The position numbers and the translations under genes were made by a program. From the NCBI GenBank assembly GCA_002633005.1, contig NMRA01000670.1, positions 134,444-198,443 on the forward strand: a DNA stretch of 64,000 nt, read 5' to 3'. Positions 10,264 through 20,735 of the stretch are shown here, piece by piece; position 1 is the stretch's first letter; every line of letters begins with the position of its first letter. The DNA comes from Phoronis australis (lineage: Eukaryota; Phoronida; Phoronidae). The notes under the pieces were generated by a model. The model did not search any database. It was not told where the DNA came from and saw only the letters and a program-made list of their open reading frames with translations.

Positions 10264-11961
10264 TTAGTTTGCCAAGTTCCTGTCATGAAATATTGTAAAG
10301 CAATTCACTCTGCACAGGGGCACCTCACAAAAAGAGCACATAAATGAAGTCTCGATGGGGTAACCCTTTGGTGTTTTGCGATTGCTCATTACACATTGGC
10401 GACAAACTTTTTTCCTCCCTTGAACTTTTACAATTTTATGATGTCCAATGGCTGCCTGGTTAACAACAACATCTGCGCAGTCCTTCGACCGCCTTCCTGC
10501 TTTACGTTGCCGACACGTAAACCCGTTTACTAGCTGTTCAATTACTTCCATGCGGAACCGCACGGAGTCGTAGTACTTTGGCAAAGGTGGCGCATGATGA
10601 CTCTTCGTACTAAGAATGAATGCATTTACAAGAGACAAATTGACGCAAAACCATACCAAATCGTGCCACCATTTTTTGCATGCTCTGCCTACAGGGTAGT
10701 AAGATCGCATCTGGTCTGACTTATCCACCCCACCCATGAAATCGTTGTAACGCAGATTGACTTCAGGCTTTCCCTCACCCGCGAATGGTTTGTGGATAGT
10801 CGAGAGAAAAGTGAGAGTCCGCTTGTCTTTGTACATAGTAGCTACCATTTCCCCTTTTTGTTTTTGAATAAGATCACCAGTGTTCTTCAGCTTGGCTCTC
10901 TTGAAACAGGCTGGTAAACCTTTGCGGTTATTCATTATTGTCCCACAGGTGTAAGTGCTTTCCAATTTGAGGTGTTCTGCCAGTATCACTGAGGAGAAAA
11001 ATCGGTCGTAGTAAAGATGATGGTGACGTCCACGATATGGTTCGGACAGTGTCCACACCACATCATAGCCAAGGCCGTGTTGCCTCTCTCCATTTTGTTT
11101 TTTACCTGTGTAAACGTCAAAATTGCAGCAGTATCCAGACTTTGACTCACACAGCTCCCAGACCTTTATCCCCCACTTGGTAGGTTTAGCCGGCATATTT
11201 TGACGAAAATGGATTCGCCCTTTGAAGCCGACCATTGCCTCATCCACAGACAATTCACATTCAGGATAGTAATTATTTTTGAAATTCTCAGTAACTGTAT
11301 CTAATAATGGTCTTACTTTATAAAGAGGATCATAACCATCTTCTCCTCGGCGCGGCTGTCCTGAAGTGTCCCTCACATGAAAGTACTGGGTCAACTTTTC
11401 AAAACGGGGGCGGGGCATGATTGAGCTCACGTAAGCATCTCCATATTTTGGGTCAGTACTCCAATAAAACCACATTCGTGGCAATTGTTTCATTCCCATG
11501 ATAATATTTATGGCCAGAAATGCACGAATTTCCTGAGCTGTTGTCGGCGTCCATTTTGTATCGGGCTGTCCTCGACTTGCAGCTACCTGGTCGGCATATC
11601 GATTCGTTTCCTCAGCCCACGACTCCAAGCAATCGGAAGTTATAAACAATTCAAAATAGTCCAAAGCCGTTGCTTCCGCAGGTAAGTTGTGCAATGGACC
11701 CGAATTCTCTGAAAACGGGGGCAAATTGAAGTCCGTGAGCGTTGGGGTCCACGCGGCATTTAAAAATGTCAGATTTTCATCCTCATTTTCCTCGCCGCTT
11801 TCGCTTTCGGATTCACTGCCACTGCTCGAAACATCCGAGACGTCGACGTCCGACTCATTCACAGGTAAATTTCTAGCTAAATGTTCAGCTTTTCGTACAG
11901 ATTCCTCCACTTCTGCATCGGAAAATCCATCAAAATCAGACTCGTCGTTGCTGGACTCCAT
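10264..11961 (-). CDS. piggyBac-family transposase, intact 565-residue ORF
   Basis: An uninterrupted 565-codon frame encodes a piggyBac/PGBD-type transposase, which cuts and pastes DNA at TTAA. Residues 1-64 are acidic and Ser-rich, as is usual. The transposase core follows from about residue 100 (FELFITSDCLESWAEETNRY). The three catalytic aspartates fit D240 (LSVDEAMVGFKGR), D319 (LYYDRFFSS) and D413 (GGVDKSDQMRSYYP). The C-terminus carries a cysteine-rich zinc-binding module (C520, C523, C542, C545, C550, C554, H559). The start ATG lies about 260 bases inside a terminus at 12220. An intact frame with all catalytic residues suggests recent activity or domestication. I see no introns and no second terminus, so current mobility is doubtful. 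Confidence 0.93.
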   Translation of the reverse strand: MESSNDESDFDGFSDAEVEESVRKAEHLARNLPVNESDVDVSDVSSSGSESESESGEENEDENLTFLNAAWTPTLTDFNLPPFSENSGPLHNLPAEATALDYFELFITSDCLESWAEETNRYADQVAASRGQPDTKWTPTTAQEIRAFLAINIIMGMKQLPRMWFYWSTDPKYGDAYVSSIMPRPRFEKLTQYFHVRDTSGQPRRGEDGYDPLYKVRPLLDTVTENFKNNYYPECELSVDEAMVGFKGRIHFRQNMPAKPTKWGIKVWELCESKSGYCCNFDVYTGKKQNGERQHGLGYDVVWTLSEPYRGRHHHLYYDRFFSSVILAEHLKLESTYTCGTIMNNRKGLPACFKRAKLKNTGDLIQKQKGEMVATMYKDKRTLTFLSTIHKPFAGEGKPEVNLRYNDFMGGVDKSDQMRSYYPVGRACKKWWHDLVWFCVNLSLVNAFILSTKSHHAPPLPKYYDSVRFRMEVIEQLVNGFTCRQRKAGRRSKDCADVVVNQAAIGHHKIVKVQGRKKVCRQCVMSNRKTPKGYPIETSFMCSFCEVPLCRVNCFTIFHDRNLAN

Positions 11962-12142
11962 ATTGTTAACAGTAAGTCGTAACTTAACTTTAAACTTTGC
12001 AAAAAGGCAATAAATTTACAGTGAAGCAGAAGACACAAACAAACATGGCCGTCTGATCTATTAATAGACCTATAGTAACAATTCTCGCGATATTTGGACG
12101 AGATTTCTTGTTACCATGGATGCAAAGACCCGGAAGGTGAGT

Positions 12143-12224
12143 ACGGCCGGTTACGGCCGGCCTGGGCCAGGGAAGCGGCCGTTTTGTCGGCCGGTTGCGG
12201 CCGGCGCTGAGTTTAAAGGGTTAA
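12143..12224 (-). mobile_element. piggyBac element terminus with TTAA and CGGCCGG subterminal repeats
   Basis: Read on the minus strand, TTAA (12221-12224) is followed by CCCTTTAAACTCAGCGCCGG, the TTAA-CCC signature of piggyBac ends. Just inside lie repeated, partly palindromic CGGCCGGTTGCGGCCGG-type blocks (12143-12206), likely transposase binding sites. The LINE reading frame on the other side is interrupted exactly here. Confidence 0.8.
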
Positions 12225-13460
12225 AGATACCCCAGTCAGATGAATTTCGAGTACGCTGAGCTATTCGCTTCAGGTAATCTCTCTTGCGAGAGAGAGCTAT
12301 GAGGTTATCATTATACCACTCGGGTGATTTGCCCTTTAATTTCAATTGGATTACGGGAGCATGATTATTAATAACTCTAATGAAACTTTGTTTGAAAATC
12401 GTCCAAGCGGCATCGGTGTCAACAGCGGTGGTAACGGCGCCCCAATCGATCGCCTGTAGATCTCTGAGAAAGTCTTCGTTATCGAAGGTGCGATATGAAC
12501 GCTTGGTAATGATACGTGGCGGAAACTTAGGGCGACTAGTCTTATACGCTGTGAATACAAGATTATGATCACTAATCCCAATGGGTATACTATCAAAAGT
12601 AAAAACTTTGTCAACGTTTGATACAAGAATAAGATCAAGGCATGTGGAAGTTTTGTCGGTAACCCTTGTTGGCACGTTAATAATATTCTTCATACCCAAC
12701 TCTCGTTCCCATGCCCTAATGTTACTCACTGTCTTCTTACACAATACATCATAATTAAAATCACCAGTAACAATAAAATCTTTGCTAGTGTGAGCTTGAT
12801 TATGAACAATATTTTTTAAATGATCAGTCAATTTTTCTGTGTATTCTGCGTTTGCAGAGGGTGGTCTGTAGACTGAACCAATAATCAAATTCTTCGATTT
12901 AGGAATATCAATCTCAACCCAGAGCGACTCCACCAGTTCGTCATGGTGCTGGAGCTGACGGCTAGTTAGTCCTTCTTTCGTGTAGATGTCAACACCACCA
13001 CCTTTCCTGTTGCAGTCGTTCCTATTCAATTCAAAGCCGTCGATGGCGATCTCAGAATCATCGATGATAGTAGAGAGCCGAGCAAAGAATATCGATGGGT
13101 TTTTGACTCATAATAAAACGCAGATCATCAATTCGGTCAGTTAGCGACACTATATTAAGGTGTCCAATACAGAAACCTTTGGTGTATTTTAAATCAGATA
13201 GAATATCGGGACCATGGTCACTCAGGATACTGCCAGAGATTGACGAGGATGATTCATTAATGTTCTCGGTTGTGAACAACCAGTCACTAGTATTAAAAAA
13301 ATTAGAGAAACCATTGAGAGCCGGGACGTGGTCTGGTTTGACCCACCTTTCCGTGGTTGCAGCTATGTTATCTTTCTGTCCAGGACTGTAAAGAACCTCA
13401 CTGTTATTGGTAGCAGATTCAGTGACTAGGGGGAGTCACACATTAAAAGCCTCATGCCAG
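12225..13460 (-). pseudogene. LINE retrotransposon fragment: AP-endonuclease domain
   Basis: Minus-strand frames encode the N-terminal endonuclease of a non-LTR retrotransposon, which nicks target DNA. Motifs in order are FCIGHLNIVSLTDRIDDLRF (about 13130-13190), GGGVDIYTKEGLTSRQL, DFIVTGDFNYD and IPIGISDHNLVF with the catalytic Ser-Asp-His. A linker ending YNDNLIALSRKRDYLKRIAQ follows. A frame change near 13030-13060 removes the segment with the catalytic Glu. The frame is cut at the piggyBac TTAA at 12221, so the reverse transcriptase is absent. Clade is probably CR1/L2/Jockey-like, but that is inference. Confidence 0.85.
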
Positions 13461-13499
13461 TCAATTACATTGTCATGGTGCATGTCGAGAAGAGAATTT

Positions 13500-13700
13500 C
13501 CTTTGGTTTTTCATAAGGGAGGAGAAACAAAACAGAATCGATTAAACAGCATTGAATTCACAAAACAGGATAGAATATACAAAACAGCATTGACCTTGGA
13601 TCAGTATGGACTGAATTGATGTAATAGCTTTAAATGCTCAAGATAGGATTGAATTGTTGTACAATTGGCATTGAGTTCATTACATGGAATTGAATATACA
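13500..13700. repeat. Degenerate repeat with TTGAATT/AAAACAGCATTGA cores
   Basis: Several copies of AACAGCATTGAATTC, ACAGGATAGAATA and GGATTGAATTG occur within 200 bases, in the inverse orientation to the GAATTCAATCC array at 4715-5185. This suggests a dispersed family with internal repeats. Confidence 0.5.
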
Positions 13701-14234
13701 AGTTGATGTTTTTGCATAAATGGCCACCCATATATATAGGCAGCTACATCATTTTGTTTGGTCATGGTCAAGGGGGAAGGCTATGTATGCCAGTGACTTC
13801 AATACGTATGACAGCACCACAACTTGTGCCCATCTTATCAACTGCACCCATTACCTTTGCAAACTGGTACTCATTAACATAATGTTTTAATTACACATTA
13901 AAAAGCATCATGATGATTATAGAACAAAAAAGTTCATTAACACAGAGAGTATTTCCTTTTTTCATTTGCCTTCTATGCTTACACTTGATAACGTCACACC
14001 TGCTGCCAAGGCGGCATGTGCCATGCCCATACCTTAATCAAGTTACTGTGAAAAATTCACAAAAGAAGAGTCGGCAATAAATTGGGCACCAAGAAAGTCA
14101 ATACAACCATGCCCACAACAGTGAATCATCACTGATTACCAGATGCTCGGGGGAGCGACACTTGGCGGAATTAAGCGAAAAGACGACAATGAGAGCGACA
14201 ATCATGACGATCTAGGCGGCAATTATGAATAAAA
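13701..14234. other. Non-coding sequence
   Basis: No gene or named repeat seen. It leads into the tandemly duplicated block. Confidence 0.45.
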
Positions 14235-15367
14235 CGATAACATTCATGTGACTAGCGAAGAAATCAAATAGAGAGCATACAATCAACTACAATAAAGAAC
14301 AATAGATGGCGCAACATGACGGTCCAGTCTACAGTAGAACAGTGCTGGCTGGGTCAGTCTAGGTCAACTAGGCATAACCAAAACAAAGCGAACTGAAAGC
14401 CAGCCAGCTGCGTGCTTGCATAGAGGACCGAAGGAACAACGGTATTCGAAAATCTTGAATAATTCAAAAAGTAGACGTTGTGGCGCAAAATGGAAAATAT
14501 CTTCTGAAAGCCCGTTCAAAACTCTATCTAAAATGGTAGTTTGGAAAACACGATAACATTCATGTGACTAGCGAAGAAATTAAATAGAGAGCATACAATC
14601 AACTACAATAAAGAACAATAGATGGCGCAACATGACGGACGAGCTATGCTTTACAGTAGGACAGTGCTGGCTGGGTCAGTCTGGGTCAACTAGGCATAAC
14701 AAAAACAAAGTGAACTGAAAGCCAGCCAGCTGTGTGTGACCGAAGGAACAACGGTATCCGAAAATCTCGAATAATTCAAAAAGTAGATGTCGTAGCGCAA
14801 AATGGAAAATATCTTCTGAAAGCCCGTTCAAAATTCTATCTAAAGTGGTAGTTTGGCAAAAGTCCAAAAATTTTTCTAGAAAATTAAAATTTGCCGTTTT
14901 TTTTTAAAATTCAAAGTCAAATAACTCGAAAACGGTAAGTCTGAGAAATACGCTCTCGCAGACTTTTTGAAAGGCCATACTTCAAGGAATCCACATGCAA
15001 AAATTCACGTCATTTGCTCTTCCCATAAAAAATGCGACACCAGAGCGATTAAAACCGTGTGAACATGTCCCACAGCCGCCATCTTGAAAGTGACTTCCGG
15101 TTCAATAATTGTTTATAAAAGCTTATTAAACTCAACAAACACGTGACCAGTTTGAAAGTAATTGGTTTGCAAATACGCCCTCTACAGGAGAAAACGTTTT
15201 TGGCCATATTTCGGGGTGCGCATGCACCACGTCCAATATTTCCGCCATCTTTGACTGGAAGTAAACAATTTTCTGAACAATTGTAGCACATGCGTTCTAG
15301 TATATTCGTACCGATTTTCAGCCATGTAGGTCGAAAAATGCGGCCTCTACGAGTATTTGACTGTGAA

Positions 15368-15411
15368 ATCGGATACAAAATGGCCGCCACGTCTGCCATT
15401 TTGTATCCGAT
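15368..15411. repeat. Hairpin with 17-bp perfect arms, copy 1
   Basis: ATCGGATACAAAATGGC at 15368-15384 and its exact reverse complement at 15395-15411 flank a 10-base loop. The same hairpin recurs at 16715-16758 in the second block. Confidence 0.9.
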
Positions 15412-16714
15412 CTTGACCAAAAACAATAGGCTTCTAGGACTTCCCGATCTATTCGTTGTGTGCAAATTTCGTGAAAATCGGACGAAAATTGCGACCTGTA
15501 GAGTGCGAACAAAAAAAAAATGAACTACAATAAAGAACAATAGATAGCGCAACATGACGGACGAGCCATGCTTTGTTCCGCAATCCAAAATAGGTGGCAC
15601 TATGTGACAGTCTGCAGAGCAAAGTTATGTTTACAACAGTATTTCGCCTGGAATTCCAGTCTACAGCACGACAGTGCTACCTGGGTCAGTCGGGGTCACA
15701 ACTCTCTGTTAACTTGTGCAGACATAACCAAAACAAAGTGAACTGAAAGCCAGCCAGCTGCGTGCATACGTGACCGAAGGAACAACGGTATTCGAAAATC
15801 TCGAATAATTCAAAACGTAGACGTCGTAGCGCAAAATGGAAATTATCATCTGAAAGCCCGTTCAAAACTCTATCTAAAGTGGTAGTTTGTCAAACACGAT
15901 AACATTCATGCGACTAGCGAAGAAATCAAATAGAGAGCATACAATCAACTACAATAAAGAACAATAGATGGCGCAACATGACGGACGAGCCATGCTTTAC
16001 AGTAGGACAGTGCTGGCTGGGTCAGTCTGGGTCAACTAGGCATAACCAAAACAAAGTGAACTGAAAGCCAGCCAGCTGCGTGCTTGCATAGGAACAACGG
16101 TATCCGAAAATCTCGAATAATTCAAAAAGTAGACGTCGTAGCGCAAAATGGAAAATATCTTCTGAAAGCCCGTTCAAATCTCTATCTAAAGTGGTAGTTT
16201 GGCAAAAATCAAAAAAAAATTTTCGAGAAAATTGAAAATTTGCCGTTTTTTTGAAATTCAAAGTCAAATAACTCGAAAACGGTAAGTCTGAGAAATACGC
16301 TCTCGCAGACTTTTTGAAAGGCCATGCTTCAAGGAATCCACATGCAAAAATTCATGTCATTTGATCTTCCCATAAAAAATGCGACAACACAGCGATTGAA
16401 ACCGTGTGAACATGCTCCACAGCCGCCATCTTGGAAGTAACTTCCGGTCCAATAATTTTTTATAAAAGCTTATTAATCTCAACAAACACGTGACCAGTTT
16501 GAAAGTGATTGGTTTGCAATTGCGCCCTCTACAGGAGAAAACGTTTTTAGCCATATTTCGGGGTGCGCATGCGCCACGTCCAATATTTGCGCCATCTTTA
16601 ACTGGAAGTCAAAGATTTTCTGCACAGTTGTAGCACATGGGTTTTAGTATAACCGTACCGATTTTGAGCCATGTACGTCGAAAAATGCGGCCTCTACGAG
16701 TATTTGACTGTGAA

Positions 16715-16758
16715 ATCGGATACAAAATGGCCGCCACGTCCGCCATTTTGTATCCGAT
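16715..16758. repeat. Hairpin with 17-bp perfect arms, copy 2
   Basis: Same arms as 15368-15411 with one base different in the loop (CGCCACGTCC against CGCCACGTCT). The stem is unchanged. Confidence 0.9.
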
Positions 16759-16870
16759 CATGACCAAAAACAATAGGCTTCTAGGACTTTTTGATCTACA
16801 CGTTGTGTGCAAATTTCGTGAAAATCGGACGAAAATTGCGACCTGTAGAGTGCGAACAAAAAAAAAACTT

Positions 16871-17405
16871 GACGACAGAGCAACATACTTGTCGGAATTC
16901 AAAGAATTCCGCCAAGTAAAAATTTCCAAGTTCACACAGGGAACCTGAGTGATATAATATGCCCACATTGTAATGAAGTGCATGTTACTTGTAGTGGTGA
17001 TTTTCAGTTTGATGTAAGATGCTCCCACATCATAACCAATTTGAGTACCAGGAATGCTGGTTTAGACTGAAAGAATTCATCCGACATTTGGTAGGTGCTG
17101 GTGCTCCCCAATACATATGTGCAATAGGCTGCTAAGTCTCAGTCTTCGAGTATGGTAGACAAGCTCACCAAAACCTGTCAAGATGCCTCCAACGCTGCTT
17201 GCCTGGATGGAGATGCACCTACATATAAATTACTACTTTTAAGACTGAGGGCACAGTTGAAAACAGTTGCACTTTTTGTTAGAAGTCATTTAAGAACTAC
17301 TGCAAAGAACTAGTTAGGACATGAAGAGTACTGAAAAGTTATTTTTTATTTCCGACAGCATAAAACTAGAAAGACTATTGTCAGGGCGTGACAATAATGC
17401 CGGAC
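16871..17405. other. Non-coding sequence
   Basis: No feature recognised. A TCAGGGCGTGAC motif at 17380 resembles GCAGGGCGTGAC near 21580. Confidence 0.4.
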
Positions 17406-17884
17406 CAGGGCTTGGAATGACCAATGACAAAAACCGCGGAAACTTTTACGGCCCAAATCATGCCCGATAACCAGCCTTTGAAATGTGTCAATGTGAACCT
17501 TTCCGTGGCAAAAATCGGGAGGACCACCATCACTAGCATGCGTCTGCGTCCTTTTCGCTCGCCCGTCCACTCCCAACCCACACAAATTTGGCTGCAGAGC
17601 GGTAGTATTTGTCACCGCGCTTAACAATAACACGAGCCGCCATTGAAAATCAGACCACGCTTTACCCAGATGCCCCGGCAATGTTGACAATTTACGTTCC
17701 TCCGAAACATAAAGACTTCCGCTTTCCGAGGTGAACGTCGTCTGCAACGCCGCGGTAAGAAAGGAATTTGCCGCGGAAATTTCATATCAAATCCGATTTT
17801 TTACGCGGAAATATTATAAAAAAAGCGGAAAGCACATTTCAAAAAAGCGGAAATCCGCGTTTCCGCGGAAAATTCCAAGCCCTG
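17406..17884. mobile_element. Short DNA element with CAGGGCTTGGAAT inverted ends
   Basis: CAGGGCTTGGAAT at 17406-17418 and its exact reverse complement at 17872-17884 bound 479 bases; CCGCGG occurs inside each end. The CAGGG-type terminus resembles hAT ends, but I see no 8-bp target duplication. The right half (ACGCGGAAAT, AAATCCGA, GCGGAAATCCGCG) recurs inverted at 34150-34285. No transposase is encoded. Confidence 0.65.
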
Positions 17885-18609
17885 ATGGACTCTGCGCGTC
17901 TGTATTACTGGGATTGTTATGGGAAGTTATTGACAGTAATCCGTTTACCAATATGAAAAGGAATTCTTTAAAATTTAGGAGAAATTACAAGTTAATATTT
18001 TGATGACCTTTCCACTAATTGACCTCTATGGTGCATTATGAGCCCCAATGAGGGAAAATTTCTAAACTCAATTAAAAGTGTGGTTGATGCTAAGAATCAC
18101 AGATGTTTTACTTTAAGCACTTCAGAATACAAGATGAATAAATTGGTCAAACTTTCAGAAGAAAAATGCACCTAATGACCCCATGGGTCCACCAAATGAC
18201 CTGAAAATTTAGAATTCAAACTCAATCGCACTTCGTAAACAGATATGTAATAGCGGATTTGCAGCGCAGACGAACTACGCATTGCGCATGTGCGAGTTAC
18301 TTCCTTCGCGAAGGCTCATGGGATAGCTTGTGGTCAGGCATGTCTTGAGCAGGCTGGATAGTGTGTGCATTTGGAGTGATTTGCAAACTAAAAACCATGT
18401 TTCATTTTTTGCTTTATAATACCAAGCAAGGCCTCTCTCTCGTTTGTAAACACAGCGTAGCTATGATCAGTGACCGTGTGACCGAGAGCACGACTGTCGC
18501 CGTGTTCAGTATTGGGGTTATCGGCGTTGATTTCGAAATCTCCTCCTATTTCAGACAAGTTGAGAGTTCTTGGGTTGCTTAACTTTTGTAGCTTTCGTCG
18601 TGGATATGC
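17885..18609. repeat. Repeat segment related to 19730-19960 (CACCTAATGACCCCATGG)
   Basis: 18010-18220 matches 19735-19955 in order: TTTCCACTAATTGACC, GGTGCATTA, GAATCACA, TTCAGAATAC, GAAGAAAAATGCACCTAATG and ACCCCATGG. So the same repeat flanks the gap at 18610 and the THAP fragment. No coding signal. Confidence 0.6.
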
Positions 18610-19119
18610 NNNNNNNNNNNNNNNNNNNNNNNNNNNNNNNNNNNNNNNNNNNNNNNNNNNNNNNNNNNNNNNNNNNNNNNNNNNNNNNNNNNNNNNNNNN
18701 NNNNNNNNNNNNNNNNNNNNNNNNNNNNNNNNNNNNNNNNNNNNNNNNNNNNNNNNNNNNNNNNNNNNNNNNNNNNNNNNNNNNNNNNNNNNNNNNNNNN
18801 NNNNNNNNNNNNNNNNNNNNNNNNNNNNNNNNNNNNNNNNNNNNNNNNNNNNNNNNNNNNNNNNNNNNNNNNNNNNNNNNNNNNNNNNNNNNNNNNNNNN
18901 NNNNNNNNNNNNNNNNNNNNNNNNNNNNNNNNNNNNNNNNNNNNNNNNNNNNNNNNNNNNNNNNNNNNNNNNNNNNNNNNNNNNNNNNNNNNNNNNNNNN
19001 NNNNNNNNNNNNNNNNNNNNNNNNNNNNNNNNNNNNNNNNNNNNNNNNNNNNNNNNNNNNNNNNNNNNNNNNNNNNNNNNNNNNNNNNNNNNNNNNNNNN
19101 NNNNNNNNNNNNNNNNNNN
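18610..19119. other. Assembly gap of 510 Ns
   Basis: Unknown sequence. Apparent open frames crossing it are artefacts. Confidence 0.99.
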
Positions 19120-19243
19120 GAGGTGAAAACTCGAAATCGGTAACCCAAATCCGGTCACGGCCCGTTTAAAATACACTGGAGTAACGAAATGAGTACAGAA
19201 AGCGAATGGAAGTATTGTAGCCCCTACATGGCCAACCGAGGGG

Positions 19244-19507
19244 CTACGTGTTGCCTACTAGATGGCCCCGCGTTCGTTTGAATGCGCTAAATTTCCCCTT
19301 ACTCCCAGGTCTCCTAATGTTGTTTATCCATTTTTCACAAAGTTCTTGGTTTGCAGGGAACACATACAAACTCAGATTTTTATCTCTCTTGTTGTTTTTG
19401 AAGCAGCCAGGAACACAAGTGTATCCGCCGTAAGTTTTCTTCGCGCTCATACCGCGTTTTATGCTTGTTACTATGGCCGCTTTCGGAATCCTGACCACAG
19501 CACCCAC
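19244..19507 (-). pseudogene. THAP zinc-finger fragment
   Basis: An 87-codon minus-strand frame encodes the first half of a THAP domain, a DNA-binding C2CH zinc finger found in transposases and host regulators. YTCVPGCFKNNKRDKNLSL gives the first two cysteines. FPANQELCEKWINNIRR gives the conserved FP and Trp. FSAFKRTRGHLVG follows, where a Cys-x2-His pair would be expected next. Instead the frame stops after VGNT. Either the domain is broken or it is an exon ending at a possible donor (CTA|GTAGGC, overlapping the LVG codons) with the rest in the next exon. Flanking repeats make a transposon origin likely. Confidence 0.65.
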
Positions 19508-19539
19508 AATGCACCATTTTAACTAATTTCAATATGGCG

Positions 19540-20400
19540 TCGCTGCAAATCCGCTATTTTGAAGTCTCTAACTCAAAATTTTCGTTTGCACTCAATGACC
19601 TTCGACCTATTTTTTCTGATTGGTTATTACTATTGCGTAGTAAAGTAGCGTGTTCAATTGGCATGTTGACTTACACCAGTGTGCTGAAATTGAAAAGAAT
19701 TCCTTGAAAAATGTAGGAGATAAAACATTTTAAACGTTAGATAACATTTCCACTAATTGACCCTATCCGGTGCATTATAAGCATCTTTTAGAGAATTATT
19801 GCAAAGCCCCTGAAAAGTGTGCGTAATGCTGAGAATCACACTTGTCTAACGGTTGACACATCAGAATACTTGGTGAATGAAAAAGACAAATATTCTGAAG
19901 AAAAATGCACCTAATGACCCCATGGTTGCACTAAATGACCTGAAACTTTGTATTTCGAATTGAATTAGATGTACCAAACAGACTTGTGAATTTGAAGTTT
20001 GTAACTCAAAATCTTAGTTTGCACCTAATGTCCTTTGCCTTATTTCACCTGATTGGATGACCCGTGACTTATACCTGTGCACCGAATTTGAAAAAGATAG
20101 CTTTAAAACTGAAGGAGGAGTAGCATTTTGAAAATTATATGACCTTTGCACCAAACGACCTCTTCCTGTGCAATATGGAATATGATTATATAACCAATCA
20201 AAATTTATATACTTTCAAAAGTCATATGCTGAATTTAAAGACCGTACCTGCACCCAATTTGGAGTTTTTAAGCCTCAAAGTTGGTCGGAAGAAGAATAAG
20301 AAGAATAATAAGAATAAGAATAAAATTGAAGAAAACCCAGGAACGACAGAACTCTGCGCTTACATGCGCAGAGTAATTACCCTAGCTGTAAATTCAAGTG
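19540..20400 (+). repeat. Interspersed repeat ending in (GAATAA)n and a GCGCAGAGT hairpin, copy 1
   Basis: The tail order AATTTGGAGTTTTTAAGCC, AAGTTGGTCGGAAG, a GAAGAATAAGAATAA run, AATTGAAGAAAACCCAGGAA and the hairpin CTCTGCGCTTACATGCGCAG (20352-20373) recurs inverted at 61588-62000. Upstream, GCACC(T/A)AATGACC-type segments repeat every 150-250 bases. The terminal hairpin suggests a defined 3' end. No protein recognised. Confidence 0.7.
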
Positions 20401-20480
20401 TGCCCTAACTTGAAGAACCTTTGCTGTAATTCCCTAAAAACATAAATCTGATCAAGGTACAGCACAAATTTCCTTTTCAG

Positions 20481-20735
20481 AAATGAATGGAGAAAGCGAC
20501 CAATCGCCAACATCAATCACGCCAACATCAACCACGCCATCACCAAAAACACCATTGCCAACAACACCATCGCCAACCACGCCAGATGTCCTTATTTCAG
20601 ATCAAACACCTGCAGACATAAGTGAACCACCAGATGTGAACCCTACAGATAATAGCACCTCAGACAACATAGGTGGGCCAGACTTGAGCACCAGAGAAAC
20701 AAGTACAAGAACTGACTCTGCAGGGTCAGGTGATG
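20481..20735 (+). CDS. Ser/Thr/Pro-rich (mucin-like) linker exon
   Basis: This exon has a pyrimidine-rich acceptor (TTTCCTTTTCAG) ending at 20480 and begins in phase 1. It encodes NGESDQSPTSITPTSTTPSP followed by further TTPSP-type repeats, then an acidic STD/E-rich tail ending near DSAGSGDG. Two donors are possible, G|GTAGGT at 20736 and CAG|GTGATG at 20730; both leave phase 1, so the exon is symmetric 1-1 (255 or 249 bases). STP-rich segments are usually heavily O-glycosylated extracellular stalks. Strand and phase match the SUEL lectin exon at 4134, so it may be the stalk of the same receptor or secreted protein, but that link is inference across about 16 kb, a gap and a join. Confidence 0.65.

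Larger units (their letters stand above)
14235..16870. repeat. Tandem duplication of a ~1.35-kb block with nested ~0.3-kb duplication
   Basis: CGATAACATTCATG starts at 14235, 14551 and 15897, and GAGTGCGAAC lies at 15501 and 16848. The large block therefore repeats with a period of 1346-1347 bases, and its first 316 bases are also duplicated at 14235/14551. A shorter partial copy sits around 15525-15895. Copies are highly similar, so the duplication is fairly recent. Each contains segments of the type ATTTCGTGAAAATCGGACG followed by GCGACCTGTAGAGTGCGAAC. The longest minus-strand open frame here (15049-15600) shows no domain. Confidence 0.85.

Noticed and set aside
15049-15600. 183-codon minus-strand open frame
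   Set aside because: Lies in the tandemly duplicated block; the frame is not preserved at equal length in the second copy and no domain is seen.
17346-17747. 133-codon minus-strand frame and overlapping plus-strand frame
   Set aside because: Falls inside the short CAGGGCTTGGAAT element; overlapping frames on both strands, no domain.
18388-19176. Long open frames on both strands
   Set aside because: They run through the 510-base block of Ns and have no real sequence in between.
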